From contig JBEVJC010000022.1 of assembly GCA_040510375.1 (NCBI GenBank), positions 62,001-126,000 on the forward strand: a stretch of 64,000 bases of DNA. Direction: 5' to 3'. Source of the stretch: JBEVJC01 sp040510375 (GTDB lineage Bacteria; Bacteroidota; Bacteroidia; Chitinophagales; Chitinophagaceae). Below, one piece after another: positions 22,501-28,601 of the stretch. Position numbers and translations under genes: made by a program. The notes under the pieces were generated by a model that worked only from the letters and a program-made list of their open reading frames with translations, was not told where the DNA came from and did not search any database. Each line of letters begins with the position of its first letter. Position 1 is the first letter of the stretch.

Positions 22501-25500
22501 ACGGATCATGCCGTTTAATACATTTCCGGAAATTAACCTGTCAGTTGAGGCATCCGGCTGAATGGTCAGTGTGTAATTTCCCACCACCTGTTCTACCCAC
22601 TGATATAATACATTTGATCCGTCTTCGGTCAGGTCAGATGTGATCTTTACAATCACGTTTCCACTCAGGCCGCGGCTATTAATATTGGCAAATAATCCGT
22701 CCGCATTCGTTAATGAAGTAAATATTTGTCCTGTCCCTACATTATAAATCCCGGAAAGTGCAGAAATAGATGTTCCGCCTATCTCATCGGCACCAATATC
22801 GGGTGCGGTTCCTGTTCCCCCGTAACCTGCGCTACCTTGTACCGGTTGGCCATCAAAGTCGGTTAATACGGAAGCAATGCTACCAGCGCCACTTTCCGCC
22901 TGGGTTGATTTTGTAGAATCCAGGTGAAGGAAGGAAGCAGACGACCCGGTAGTACTCAGGAATTTTGAAGCTGTGAGCAGGTCTTCTGTTACACTCTGTA
23001 CGTCTCTCGATGATACTCTTGGTTTATAAGTTGAAAGGAACTGATCAAGGTTGAGCGCATCATAAAATATCAACCTGTTAGACGCTGCCGTACCTGCATA
23101 AAAAAGATTATTATTGGAGGAGGCAGCATAGTTGGCAAGTGCTGTAGACGATCTTCTGTACGCCACCGTCAATCCAGCCCCATTTGGAACTGAAATATTA
23201 ACGATAATATTATTCCTCAAATCAAGTGCGGCAGTAGTAGCGGTCGCACTGGTGGTATGGTAAACACCGGTAGATCCGAAATTGGCACCGGTTGACACCG
23301 CATTTAGATATATCGTATTATTATAAACTTTAATCGTGGAATTAAGTCCGGTAGATATAAGGCTTAACCCCCTGATTGCATCTATTGAACCTGTTGCAGA
23401 AGCCCGCAGGTCCCCTATTAGATTGCCTGAGATTGTTATGTTACTGACGGCTGATCCGGATACCTGTATACCGCTGATTATTCCCGAGGATAGGGCAGTG
23501 GATGATGAAGAAATATCATAAATCTTATTCCTGTGGATCCCGATGGTAGTTCCCGATGTGATCCAGATAGCAGATAAGTTACCGGTCGTCAACGAATTTG
23601 CCTGCAAAGAATAAATGGTGTTTTGGTAGATATTGATCCCCGCACCTCCGGTTACCACTATTCCCCTGACGCTTCCGCTGGAAATACTGTTCGCAACCAG
23701 ATTGTAAATTGTATTCTCGTATATATTTTTTGTAGTCCCCGCCGTAACACTGATTCCGCTCACTGTTGTTGAAGTGAGACCTGATGATGCCAACGTATGT
23801 ATGATATTGGAATAAATCCTGTCATTACCTGCACTGGTGGAAATTCCGGCAATTGTGCCTGCACTTGAAAAATTGTTGATGGCGTTGCCCGTGGTGACGC
23901 TGCCCGAGCCCGTAAGACTGATTGCCATACCGGTAATTGTACCTGTTCCACCCGTCCAGTTACCAAACGTATTATTCCGGATAGTTTTGGAAGACGCTCC
24001 TGCATCGGTATTCACCCAGCCTGCAATATTTGCTGATCCCGCTACCGTGATATTGGAGAAATTATTGTCTTCCTGTGTTACAATGCTGCCGCCGGGCGAA
24101 GTGGCAGTATTGGTGAATAAGGTAACCGTGCCCGAAGACGCCTTATTAAATGAGCCCACTATCGAGTTGTTACTCACACTCTGGGTACCATTGGAAGGTA
24201 GTGCCACGCTATTGGAAATAAAGGTGACACTGCCGGATGTATTCAAATTCAGGTTCGTAAATGTATTGCCGTTTATAACCTGCGACTTAGTGGCAGCAGA
24301 GTTAAGAATAAAGGTATTACTACCGGTCCCGGCCACAGCATAGGTGATTCCCTGGAAATTATTATTACTGATAGATAAAGCCGCGGGTGCCACTCCCCCC
24401 GTATTATTGATGTACGTCTGTGTGGCAGAGTTGGCGGCATTAAATGTAAATGCAGGCAATGTGTTACTGCCTATATTATTATTATTTATATTGAGGGTGG
24501 TGTTTACTGAACCGGAATTATAAATAGCAGAATAGGGCACCAGTAATGATGTGCTGGAATTTCCTGCTATCGTATTGTTGTTGATATCCAGATTGGAAAC
24601 AGTAGAAGAGTTATAGATACCGGTAAACAATCCGGAGGATAAACCGGTAATGGAGTTTCCTGTTACAATGTTACTGTTCATAGTAACATTGGTTGCAGTT
24701 CCGGAATTCAGAATCCCGTATAAAAAACCGGTTGATGATGCCGAGCTGGAGTTGTCAGAAACGGTATTACTGCTGATGATAAGATTTACGGGATTGGCAG
24801 AATTCCGTATGCCATAGTAGCCACCGGAAGTAGCAGTTGCGTAAGAACTATTGGAAAGAATATTATTACTTATGTTAACTGTGTTTCCTCCAAACGCAGC
24901 GCCCGAAGCATTTTCAATTCCATAGATATGATGTGTGGTTCCCCCACCTTTTAATGTCACCGTATTATGACTGATTACAGCGTTGGCACCTACTGATGTT
25001 CCCGCAAAAATCCCGCGCAAAACCTGTGGATGGTTAACACCTGCTCCATTGTTGCTATTTATTGTATTGTAAGATATATTAAGTTCATACTGTGACAGTG
25101 TACGGATCCCTGCAGCCGCATTCAACGCTCCTGCACTCCCGCCATAGTTAATAATGGTATTACCTGTGGAGGCATCGGCTCCGCCAATATCATTATAGGC
25201 ATCAGCGTTGAGTGCGCTCGATGCAGTATATCCGATTAATGCTATCCCCGTGTTACAGTTCTGGATGGTATTACTATAAAAACGGTTATATGAATTTGTA
25301 CCGCCTGCCACAGGAGTCAGATTTGTTACCGCAAGTGTATCAATGGCATTCATTACTATAATACCTGTGGATCCATCTGCCATCGGCGCTGTTCCTGTAG
25401 CATTATTTATCCGGTTGAGGGTAATTACACAATTCCTGATTGTTACAAACTGACAACCATTGGATGTACTCGCCTTATACAAAGCGTAGCCGTACTCCAT

Positions 25501-25944
25501 TGTTGATGGATTACTCGAATTGTCAGGATTTTCAGTCACATCAATTCCATCGATGGTAACATAGTCCGAACCCCTCAGGCGCCAGATACCGTCCTGGACA
25601 GCTGTGGCCGGAGTACCTGTACCATTGGTATAGGCCATAATCACCGGGTTTGCACCGGATGTAGAAGGATCTTTCTGGAAAACTATGGGATTGGCTACAG
25701 TACCTGTGGCCTTGAGTGAAATGGTTGTGGTAATTGTCTCGGTATGGTTTGCCGCAATATTAAAAATAACCCCGCCGGCCCCTACCCCTGATGCATTGAC
25801 CGCATTTACAGCTGACGCAATTGTTGGATAGTCCCCCGGAATACTCCTGGTACCCGATAACTGCCCGGCCGCTGTAATGGAAAAGCAGGTAAGTGCGATA
25901 ACTGCCAGTCCGATGCAGCTCCTGGTTGGTAAAGTTATTCTCAT
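7567..25944 (-). CDS. Giant T9SS-secreted surface protein with beta-helix, adhesin-like and Ig-like repeats
   Basis: A single 6125-residue reading frame with no interruption. Residues 1-27 are a signal peptide. About 28-3135 are right-handed beta-helix repeats rich in SNNxI/GNTI motifs, in three large blocks ending near DIGADE (nt ~22790), DIGADE (nt ~19570) and DMGAYE (nt ~16570). A PKD/Ig-like domain follows (about 3140-3210), then some 1600 residues of adhesin-like repeats (INNGTF...TGTVTFTG...FNNLTVS), four Ig-like repeats of about 80 residues (nt ~10810-9850, marked by SPYC), a second domain with a GNW motif, and an Ig/FN3-like domain. The last ~80 residues (KVFPNPIQQGKINLF to the end) are a type-A T9SS C-terminal sorting domain, so the protein should be exported through the outer membrane and anchored or released. 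The likely role is adhesion, a surface layer or glycan binding. Blocks are internally duplicated (see findings). The gene is monocistronic. Confidence 0.93.
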   Translation of the reverse strand: MRITLPTRSCIGLAVIALTCFSITAAGQLSGTRSIPGDYPTIASAVNAVNASGVGAGGVIFNIAANHTETITTTISLKATGTVANPIVFQKDPSTSGANPVIMAYTNGTGTPATAVQDGIWRLRGSDYVTIDGIDVTENPDNSSNPSTMEYGYALYKASTSNGCQFVTIRNCVITLNRINNATGTAPMADGSTGIIVMNAIDTLAVTNLTPVAGGTNSYNRFYSNTIQNCNTGIALIGYTASSALNADAYNDIGGADASTGNTIINYGGSAGALNAAAGIRTLSQYELNISYNTINSNNGAGVNHPQVLRGIFAGTSVGANAVISHNTVTLKGGGTTHHIYGIENASGAAFGGNTVNISNNILSNSSYATATSGGYYGIRNSANPVNLIISSNTVSDNSSSASSTGFLYGILNSGTATNVTMNSNIVTGNSITGLSSGLFTGIYNSSTVSNLDINNNTIAGNSSTSLLVPYSAIYNSGSVNTTLNINNNNIGSNTLPAFTFNAANSATQTYINNTGGVAPAALSISNNNFQGITYAVAGTGSNTFILNSAATKSQVINGNTFTNLNLNTSGSVTFISNSVALPSNGTQSVSNNSIVGSFNKASSGTVTLFTNTATSPGGSIVTQEDNNFSNITVAGSANIAGWVNTDAGASSKTIRNNTFGNWTGGTGTITGMAISLTGSGSVTTGNAINNFSSAGTIAGISTSAGNDRIYSNIIHTLASSGLTSTTVSGISVTAGTTKNIYENTIYNLVANSISSGSVRGIVVTGGAGINIYQNTIYSLQANSLTTGNLSAIWITSGTTIGIHRNKIYDISSSSTALSSGIISGIQVSGSAVSNITISGNLIGDLRASATGSIDAIRGLSLISTGLNSTIKVYNNTIYLNAVSTGANFGSTGVYHTTSATATTAALDLRNNIIVNISVPNGAGLTVAYRRSSTALANYAASSNNNLFYAGTAASNRLIFYDALNLDQFLSTYKPRVSSRDVQSVTEDLLTASKFLSTTGSSASFLHLDSTKSTQAESGAGSIASVLTDFDGQPVQGSAGYGGTGTAPDIGADEIGGTSISALSGIYNVGTGQIFTSLTNADGLFANINSRGLSGNVIVKITSDLTEDGSNVLYQWVEQVVGNYTLTIQPDASTDRLISGNVLNGMIRFNGVKRVTVDGSNGTGNRYLTFRNNNTAGSTGTAFSFINGASNNLIKYSNIEAYANATNGVILFSTSTVAGGNSNNTISFCDINATVGGSNGNVAIFSAGTAGKENSVNTISNNLIHDYRDRGLDLTATGSSAWNISGNSFYNGDVAGLINYAAASTLHGIRISGGTGYLIANNYIGGNATSSGGTPAVYGSTTGNVSFQGIQLTTTAALPASTIKGNTISNISISSVPTASGLIAFAGIETAGSGITVGSATPGEGNMIGSDSINGSISITTSTTSSSNTTSVRPISFNSSGGAITGNRIGGFDIRNIGTVPAASSFIGIYINNPSAPSQVSNNTVGTAAIPNSIRVLATSMSGSTTLTGILIGSSVISNVLLDGNIVQNLSNNSTANTNGTLSGIASSAATAAANITISNNTVSSLFVTGFNAGSGTPTSSYFIGINNTGAAGTVRIISNTLTGFSTNSTSGNFNAIRNSGAVISSIQINNNQIGNSTTPAITFNAANSASQIFINNTGGAATASVSISNNNIQGVVYAAGGSSSNTYILNSAATLSQTINSNTFTNLNITTTGSIVFISNNVVVPVNGTQNVNSNSISGTFTKTGAGTVTLFTSTASSVSGSTINNNSNNFSNITVTGAGIIAGWINTDAGASTKTIQNNTFSNWTGGTGAITAMSVNLTGTANSTTGNLINNISSAGAITGIATGTGNDNIYLNVINSLTSTGNSVVTGISITSGATKNIYRNKIYDLQSTSTSTGTVNGILVSGTTISSINIYNNLIGDLRTPSVSATDPIRGISVTATALASSVNVYYNTIYLNASSTGTNFGSSGIYHTSSSTATTATLNLRNNSITNTSIAKGSGLTVTFRRSAAALDNYASTSNNNLFYAGTPGISKLIYYASGSSDQTLSSYKSRVANRDSLSVTDNLTSKYLSTSGSSTLFLHMDAAQPSSIESGAMNIPGFTTDVDAQVRAGNTGYTGLETFPDIGADEVFGIENVPPVITYTLITDTTSATNRSIGNVVISDLSGISNNSGTKPRIYYKRFSDANVWLDNASSTNGWKFTEATNDVSPYNFTIDYSLLHGGAAVTAGTIQYFIVAQDLSTVSNVAINSGTFNAIPASVALTAAAFPIGATINSYNIPFSGSYDIGTGEVFTSLTKADGLFASINSAGLMGNTTFNIISDITEDGANALNQWTEYGVGNYTLTIQPDAASARTISGNVVTGLIRFNGADRVTIDGSYGGDGNYLRFRNTSTTGTTGTAFTFINGASDNSLKFISADAYANSINGVILFGTSTAAAGNNNNLVDNSIINATVAANSGNVAIYSGGTTGKENSGNTISNNIISGYRDRGLDIGATGSKTWSILGNSFYNGDITSSINYNAASALHGIRILGGSGYSIVNNYIGGSGPLASGTNAIYSATAGNLSWQGILLTTTSGSPASYIKGNTIAAVSVSSVPTAFNSVVFMGIAATGAGINIGGTLAGDGNIIGSNTVNGSISVTTTTTSTTNTSFITGINSIGIDAVISGNQVGGIDIVNIGSLPAASTFTGVYLSNTTSPSLVTGNIIGSNVISNSVRVMSNSTATTTNLQGISLGAAINSDVLLSDNLVANLGNLSVTSSGTFTGIRNLASGGLLTIVNDTILNILTAANSSAASGIYTGIYSGGPVSITNSLISNISALSTGPNTQVIGIDVSGVSSVAITDNIITGLSTASTKVTANPETDSPAGSVIIGLLNSSAASGQVISNNRFGQFNALSTSAANVLVTGIGVTANGSGNIFGNRFGSLTNLSTGGDGAINNINAAGGSFNVYNNTLRISNLLNTNTVKIYGIIHSSATMWNYFHNTVRVGGSSAGTPVRSAAFLLSGNSSPVLKNNLFFNIRTGTGYHYAISNLGSPPSNWPADASDYNDFYSMNPGTVAEWGSGISKTFAEWQGLSGGDVHSVSNSISFITSLYDLEPDSITNCSFNNAGIPITSPVLVNTDLRGNPRDNEHPDMGAYEFNYKGFTIVATSNSPVCGGDSLQLTVDPGEAFVPSYSWRNPSGVVISTSKDPVVPLVEGQYTVTVADSTGCIVTDSIIVTLNERPTATITSVNSVCDSSFVNLNISVTGTGLITGTLSNGDVFSGTAPMIVVPVFVTTTTSFSIVDLADENCISILEDLPDTVTVTVTKKGDWLGITSNWSDPINWCEGVVPTSSTSVTISSDVSIMPVITDSAYCNNLTIANGDTLTIAVSGTLHIAGTLTNQGVYLDNGSTTFNGVSGQQTFSGVSTFNNLTVNNGNGLLLSAPIVVKTGIFLTAGILDANNINITIKGNWTNNASVNAFTAGTATVLFNGNKAQAISGTYVTSFNNLTISDTSTTLTLGVNTSVRGNLSILSGTFDLSAFTANRFDAGGVLTVSNNATLKIGGTNSYPTNYSTNTLEVASTVEYSGTNQIVTNKLYGNLKLSSSAGAVEKTFPATDLTVGGNFSTVSGAGTSVSFTAASNITVNGNVSIGVSTIFNGSNFLHRVGGNWINNGTFNGNTGTVTFTGTGALVSGSGIQNFNNLTVSASLVKFSADSISLTGNLSTTGAGSFTQAPGGTLLMTGTGKTISGSGISLDNLTVTGTVSTSVPLNLTGNLSISGSFTTTTTTITMSGVSKLISGTGAKNFGVLFITGSVTTDADFSISSGLTVSGSFTASAGTATFTGTSSLGGTANLFNIIINGTALQLGSNSELGIAGILTITSGVLNATASGYNTVNFNGTGNQDIHSQTYSNLILSNGNTKTAVGDITTTYHINIGAGTTFNSSGYGLSVYGNWINDGTFVAGTGTVSFLGSANATVKGATIFNILTSNTSSSSTELVLQSNISADIVNMTNGIITTGTNTLTITNTRTGNGFIYGNIQRTHAFTTGVPYAFEGPENTISFSAVSGVTSVTVSVIREPAVEFPFGGSISRVYDVVVPTGTYTATLRLHYEDNETNGGNESSMTIWHYSTLWGSIGKTANNTTSNYVEHDDLTNITGRWTMSDNINLVQWDGSESSDWNDADNWTVLQGSASAPPSATDIVDLGTAVFTNQPTISTNVTVRSIFFGSTTTVTLNLAAGGTLTTLGDIDGHWMSPATHTINVNDQDLTVGGDFKLSDDTTGHIINLNIGNGTVTTHASLTEKGDANITFSGAGTLNIHKDFNYSSGTFTAGSGTVIYDGDENQHIAHINYNHLVVNKTEGIASIDSIVNIAGNLTVSSGELENFSTITVSGDVVIDSGAIVRDNQLIRVGGNWTNNGTYNAVGSSVLFNGTGTQYISATSFGNLNVHKTSGIVIVTGNLVVNGDVSMSSGTVDIQTYSLIRVVPGGIVTLGDSATIIIGGNTGPTGFSAFNISPASTLIFNGVSTQYLLMSDNGLGNVIFRNAGPKVVLGPIRVNSNLTIENGATLNATTFPITLFGNWINHGNFIPSAGSVSLNGVAKTISGVTTFNRLTVSGSYTFLNDFTCNGLLNITSTGSVRGGDSIHTTMKGDLTNSGDLYTLGEVTFTGNVLQTLRLINSVQTVVATVNFNGSVSPVLNSSTTPRYGYLNINNTGGVYPSTGWNILYSLTVGSGASFNGGNYTHNLLGSLTNNGTITSSGILNFTPSSTVTLNLGNNFSSTGVVDFGGTGSMTIAGTPVSFYDVIISNTNPTGIVPSSDWIIKNNFTLNGSSIFYAGNHSFFIGKDILNNGSINSGTSTFTIDGAGTQFINSPSAFNNLTINKTTGSVVLSSGITVNATLNFTGGNIQTGVNTLVMPSTGTVTGAAQNTGWVNGKLQKYIAAGPASKSFEVGDATSYAPVSLEFSDVTTGGNLTASTVAGDHPALSSSGINVSASANRFWTLTNNSIAFTNYAATFNFLTSDVDAGANTSAFEVGLYNNSSWIMPATVSPNATNISATTVTTFGEFASGEVCYKGSTISYPTSPYCSNEGVANVTLTGSGGGSYSSTAGLSINAGTGAINLASSTPGTYVVTYTIAATAGCRLFSTTTNIIISAAPSATLSYTGSPYCAGAGSSGISFTGITGGVYSSTPGLSVDSITGAVNIGTSTAGTYTVTYTLAASEGCGQYQATTNITISTPPSAVISYAGSPYCNSAGIATVTLTGTAGAVYSSTAGLSINPATGAINMAASTAGTYIVSYTISPANGCGQFIATTSVTITPAPSATISYSGSPFCNLTGVVAVIITGTEHGTFSSTAGLSIDGASGEVNTGTSAAGTYLITYTVDSYGGCAQFSTTTNITIAVPGTWTGAVSNDWNTAGNWLCGAIPTATTNVIIPGSRDYYPLLNSGIGTIQDVLIDSGASLTIMEATLQIGGNINNNGTFDVREGEIEINGSSAQTIPAAAFYGNTIGSLAIRNNSGVILGGPLSLTGVLTIADGTLASNGYLRLKSSATETARIAPITSQAGIPVTGNVIVERFIPGRRKYRLITSPVTTSASATLVAGQEALSIWGNWQNMGNNTVPNVGSLITGGSAANGFDPGTPNASLFTYDDVSRLFIGHTTANGKNTKYTPLKAGVAYFMFVYGDRLNTIFSTNPHNTSLVSTGTILTGDQVYNSASVNPLSSVTGRFTLLGNPYVSAIDWATIQRSDLTNTYWGWDPNLSSTGGYITVSTLGYATITAPYSGNIGLNQHIQPGQGFFVRTSGPSPAMTIREQNKVAEFNATAFRGPGTPLSLFAINLQYTNAGNKVLADGVVTVFDDGFSNEVGVEDASKMVNAAAEGIALLNTGELLSIDGRKMPTIRDTLFLNVSKLTKAKYSFQIFANKMLGSNVRPYLQDKYLDTDRQLMLNDTNIVDFDVDAAVPASYNSSRFQIVFKVPIVLTVRYASVQATKTNTEDVRVQWEIAEEAGISEYGIQRSSDGINFSTIGKVKSRGNNPAQSYEWLDENPQVGNNYYRIRAEETDGTYLLSKTVIVNIAAKATVIKVFPNPIQQGKINLFVNPGEKADYTVILSDREGRQIFKQVFTHTGGPLSRILSFDRMLPGGIYYLVIMTDKTKFVEAIRVE

Positions 25945-26501
25945 AGGGATTTATCGAAGACCGCCTGCAGATAGGTGGTACCACTTCGGGTTCGGAGTGG
26001 AGCAACTTTCATAAAATATTGGCTTATAGGCTTTGCAAACGGATTCGATTCCGCACAAACTACAATTTGTTAGGTGTCAAAATTGTAGTCTGAATAGGCT
26101 ATCTAATGTAGTATATATCCAAGTTTTCATTAGAATAATACTGATTATACAGGCACGCGACGTTTTGATGGCATCGGATTATTCTTTTTATACCCGAAAA
26201 TCCTTAATCGGGACATTAGCCAGCCAGATACGGTAAGGTATTTTTGTAAAGTATCTTTTGACGTTAAGATTTTCCCTAACATCAATCAACCAAGCCAGGG
26301 TTTACCCGATAAGAGCGGGTAATTTGGACACACTACCCTTGAAATATTTTTGGCCATGACCCTGATCCCCTGGAAAACCCAGATAATAAATCCCTCGTTA
26401 TACCTTTGAAACACCCATTTTAAAATACCTGAAAAACGTTCGAATATCCGGTACTCTGATTTGTATATTACTATACATACCATTACCAACAAACTTTTGT
26501 T
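25945..26501. promoter_or_regulatory. Divergent intergenic region between the giant gene and patatin gene
   Basis: This 557-bp non-coding region must hold the promoters of both divergent genes. Visible signals are: a GTGGTACCAC palindrome (25975-25984) and an overlapping hairpin (25981-26000) in the likely leader of the giant mRNA; a 10-bp inverted repeat at 26059-26089; a TATTTTTG sequence at 26239-26246 on the plus strand that fits the Bacteroidota -7 box TAnnTTTG; and a 7-bp stem TTACCCG/CGGGTAA near 26301-26321. No conserved short ORF was recognised. Confidence 0.45.
26059..26089. promoter_or_regulatory. Perfect 10-bp inverted repeat (operator candidate)
   Basis: ACTACAATTT (26059-26068) and its exact complement (26080-26089) are separated by 11 nt. 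The site lies 115 bp upstream of the giant gene, on the side also shared with the patatin gene. It may be a dimeric regulator site or an RNA hairpin; the sequence alone does not decide. Confidence 0.4.
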
Positions 26502-27536
26502 ATGAAAAAGAGGAAACGACTATTGTTATGGTTGATGCTGCCATTAATTCCCATATCCGTGGTTGCCCAAAGTAACCGTGTATTAAGTATTTCAGGAGGA
26601 GGCTCCCGTGGCGCCTGGGGCGGCGGCGTAGCCAAGCAACTGGTGCTGGATTCCGGCTGGCACTATCAGGCAATATTCGGGACAAGTTCCGGAAGCCTGC
26701 TGGCGCCAATGATCGTACTTGGTTATCTTACTAAAAATTTTGATAACCTTGAGACCGGGTTTACCGACATCGACCAAAACACAATCTTCAATAAAAATCC
26801 ATTCAAAAAAAACGGAGAGGTAAAAGGATTCTCCACTTTGCTGAAATTGCTTTTTGGTGGTAAGAATCTGGGAGAGACTTATAATCTCAAAAAACGAATA
26901 AATGAATTTTTTTCACCTGCAGACTATGAACGGTTAAGGCAGGAACACACCATCGTGGTCAGTACGGTCAGTCTTACCACAAACCAATTGGTTTATCGTT
27001 CTTCAGATTCAATACCTGATTATGATCATATGGTCAATTGCGCATGGGCATCTGCCAACCAGCCAATCTTTATGACACCTGTACCAATGTTCGGAGAGCT
27101 CTGGGTCGACGGCGGTGTAAAAGAAACCGTACCAGTAAAGGAAGCCATCAACTACGCAAGGGCCCACAAGATCGATAGTGTGGATGTTATCGTACTTAAC
27201 ACGCCGGCTGAACACAGGGAAAAATGGCCAGCCCACAGGAAAAAAGATAATATTATTGCAAAGATACTCCGGGTGTTCACCATCTTCAGCGACGAGATTA
27301 AAGTCTGCGATATAGAAATTGGTATCCGGAGTGCGGATGCCGGGAATAAAGTATTCCTTCAGTTCTATTTTATGAACGAGGGGGAGTATGGACTGGCTCC
27401 CAATGGTAACCTGTTTATCCGGGAACGACAAAAACAGTTATTTGAAAAAGGATACACGCGCACTTTCACTTCCAATAAAGCCCTCGGGATAAAAACCCAG
27501 GAAATCAATAACGTCAAGATTACCATTTTCGACTAA
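26502..27536 (+). CDS. Secreted patatin-like phospholipase
   Basis: A 344-residue exported lipid acyl hydrolase. A signal peptide covers about residues 1-23 (MKKRKRLLLWLMLPLIPISV, cleavage near VAQS). The patatin fold signature is complete: glycine-rich oxyanion loop GGGSRG (32-37), nucleophile Ser62 in GTSSG, and the catalytic Asp203 in DGGV. Patatins use a Ser-Asp dyad to cleave acyl esters of phospholipids or galactolipids. No POTRA or barrel domain follows, so it is a free periplasmic or secreted enzyme rather than a type V autotransporter patatin. It is divergent from the giant gene and convergent with the alpha/beta hydrolase; an imperfect inverted repeat separates the two convergent ends. 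Confidence 0.9.
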   Translation: MKKRKRLLLWLMLPLIPISVVAQSNRVLSISGGGSRGAWGGGVAKQLVLDSGWHYQAIFGTSSGSLLAPMIVLGYLTKNFDNLETGFTDIDQNTIFNKNPFKKNGEVKGFSTLLKLLFGGKNLGETYNLKKRINEFFSPADYERLRQEHTIVVSTVSLTTNQLVYRSSDSIPDYDHMVNCAWASANQPIFMTPVPMFGELWVDGGVKETVPVKEAINYARAHKIDSVDVIVLNTPAEHREKWPAHRKKDNIIAKILRVFTIFSDEIKVCDIEIGIRSADAGNKVFLQFYFMNEGEYGLAPNGNLFIRERQKQLFEKGYTRTFTSNKALGIKTQEINNVKITIFD

Positions 27537-27575
27537 GAAACAATGAAAGTTGTAAATACGCAAACATGTATTGTG

Positions 27576-27674
27576 ATTTAGTTTAGAGTTGGTCTGACAA
27601 ATTGGGATTAAATTTTAAGCAACCACACTTATTCATAAACCAAAAATGTCAGACCATAAACTCTGAAACTAAAT
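27576..27674. terminator. Imperfect long inverted repeat between convergent genes
   Basis: The left arm (27576-27599, 24 nt) and right arm (27647-27674, 28 nt) are complementary apart from small indels, with a 47-nt A/T-rich spacer. The inner 9 bp (GGTCTGACA/TGTCAGACC) and outer 9 bp (ATTTAGTTT/AAACTAAAT) pair exactly. It sits between the stop codons of the patatin and hydrolase genes, so it could act as a bidirectional terminator or be the remains of a small non-autonomous element. Confidence 0.5.
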
Positions 27675-27729
27675 TAAATAAAGCAGGAAGAGAACAGGTT
27701 CCCTTGAATGCCGGTGTTTCACTCAGCAA

Positions 27730-28575
27730 CTATTCAAAACGATTGAGGAAAGTGTTTGCATTTTCGACAAACATTTCAGGATACTGAAAAAATGACCCGT
27801 GCGCGGAATCGGGATAATACGTAAGTACTGAATTTGAAATCGTTTTGTATAACTCAAGTGAAGTTGAACTGTCCATCATTACGTCATTGCTGCCTTGCAC
27901 AATAAACACCGGCTGGGTAATTTTAGTCAGATCAATTGAAATTGGGTCTGTTCCCCACCGGGTCAATGCGCTTACCTGGGCACTGACAGTTTCACTTGTC
28001 GCATCTTTGTCGCGATCGTTGGTCCTGATAAATAATCTTTGCAAAGTAGCAGCGACTTTCGTCCTGCTTTTTTCTGTTTTAGTTGCAAATACAAAAAGAT
28101 ACCGGTCCTTTGGATCAAGTGCAAATGCCCTTTCAATTAATTTGGGAAATGAATGTAACGCCTTTGTTCCCTGGGGAGCAGTCCCAACAAGGATTATTTT
28201 CCTGAAAAGGTCCGTTCTCAGGTCTGCCATTGTCTGTGCGATAAACCCACCCAGGGAATAACCCAGTAAATCACACCTGCTGATACCAAGAGCGCTAATG
28301 ATTTTAATGGCATCCTTACTCATGTCAAGGACATTATCGGGTGTTTTTCCACCGGAATTTCCAACTCCTTTATTGTCGAACAAAATTACCTGGCGCTCTC
28401 TGGCCAGACCATCAACAATGATTGGGTCCCAATTCTCCAATGTTCCTGTAAAATGCTGCAGGCCGATGAGAGGAACTTCAGCAGGTTTACCCAATGTCCG
28501 GTAAGCATATTGAATGCTGTCAATTTGGATGTATCGGGTCGGAACCGAAGTATAGTTATAAGTTTGACTGCCCAT
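27730..28575 (-). CDS. Alpha/beta hydrolase, cytoplasmic
   Basis: A 281-residue alpha/beta-fold hydrolase without signal peptide. The nucleophile elbow is GYSLGG (Ser107), the acid is probably Asp231 in QGSNDVMM and the base His259 in DSAHGSF; the oxyanion region is near LQHFTGT (39-45). It resembles the family of oxidoreductase-like or haloperoxidase-like alpha/beta hydrolases, but no substrate can be assigned. Upstream, on the same strand, lies a sigma54-dependent regulator gene, and a sigma54-like -24/-12 promoter sits 28-42 bp before the start codon, so this gene may be that regulator's target. The start is the ATG at 28575. Confidence 0.85.
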   Translation of the reverse strand: MGSQTYNYTSVPTRYIQIDSIQYAYRTLGKPAEVPLIGLQHFTGTLENWDPIIVDGLARERQVILFDNKGVGNSGGKTPDNVLDMSKDAIKIISALGISRCDLLGYSLGGFIAQTMADLRTDLFRKIILVGTAPQGTKALHSFPKLIERAFALDPKDRYLFVFATKTEKSRTKVAATLQRLFIRTNDRDKDATSETVSAQVSALTRWGTDPISIDLTKITQPVFIVQGSNDVMMDSSTSLELYKTISNSVLTYYPDSAHGSFFQYPEMFVENANTFLNRFE

Positions 28576-28601
28576 AAATAATATAAATAATACCCGTTAA
28601 A

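Noticed and set aside
7684..24343. Many long plus-strand open frames opposite the giant gene (for example 14444-15259, 271 codons)
   Set aside because: They are antisense shadows. The minus-strand repeats are rich in Asn, Thr, Ser and Gly codons, which leave few stop codons on the other strand. The plus-strand products are low-complexity Val/Pro/Leu-rich with no known domain.
16550..25870. Repeated short motifs that could look like a CRISPR array
   Set aside because: The repeats are protein-coding beta-helix repeats of unequal length and sequence, in one open frame, and there are no cas genes.
26286..26492. 68-codon minus-strand frame in the divergent intergenic region
   Set aside because: No domain or neighbour support; it spans a hairpin and the likely patatin promoter.
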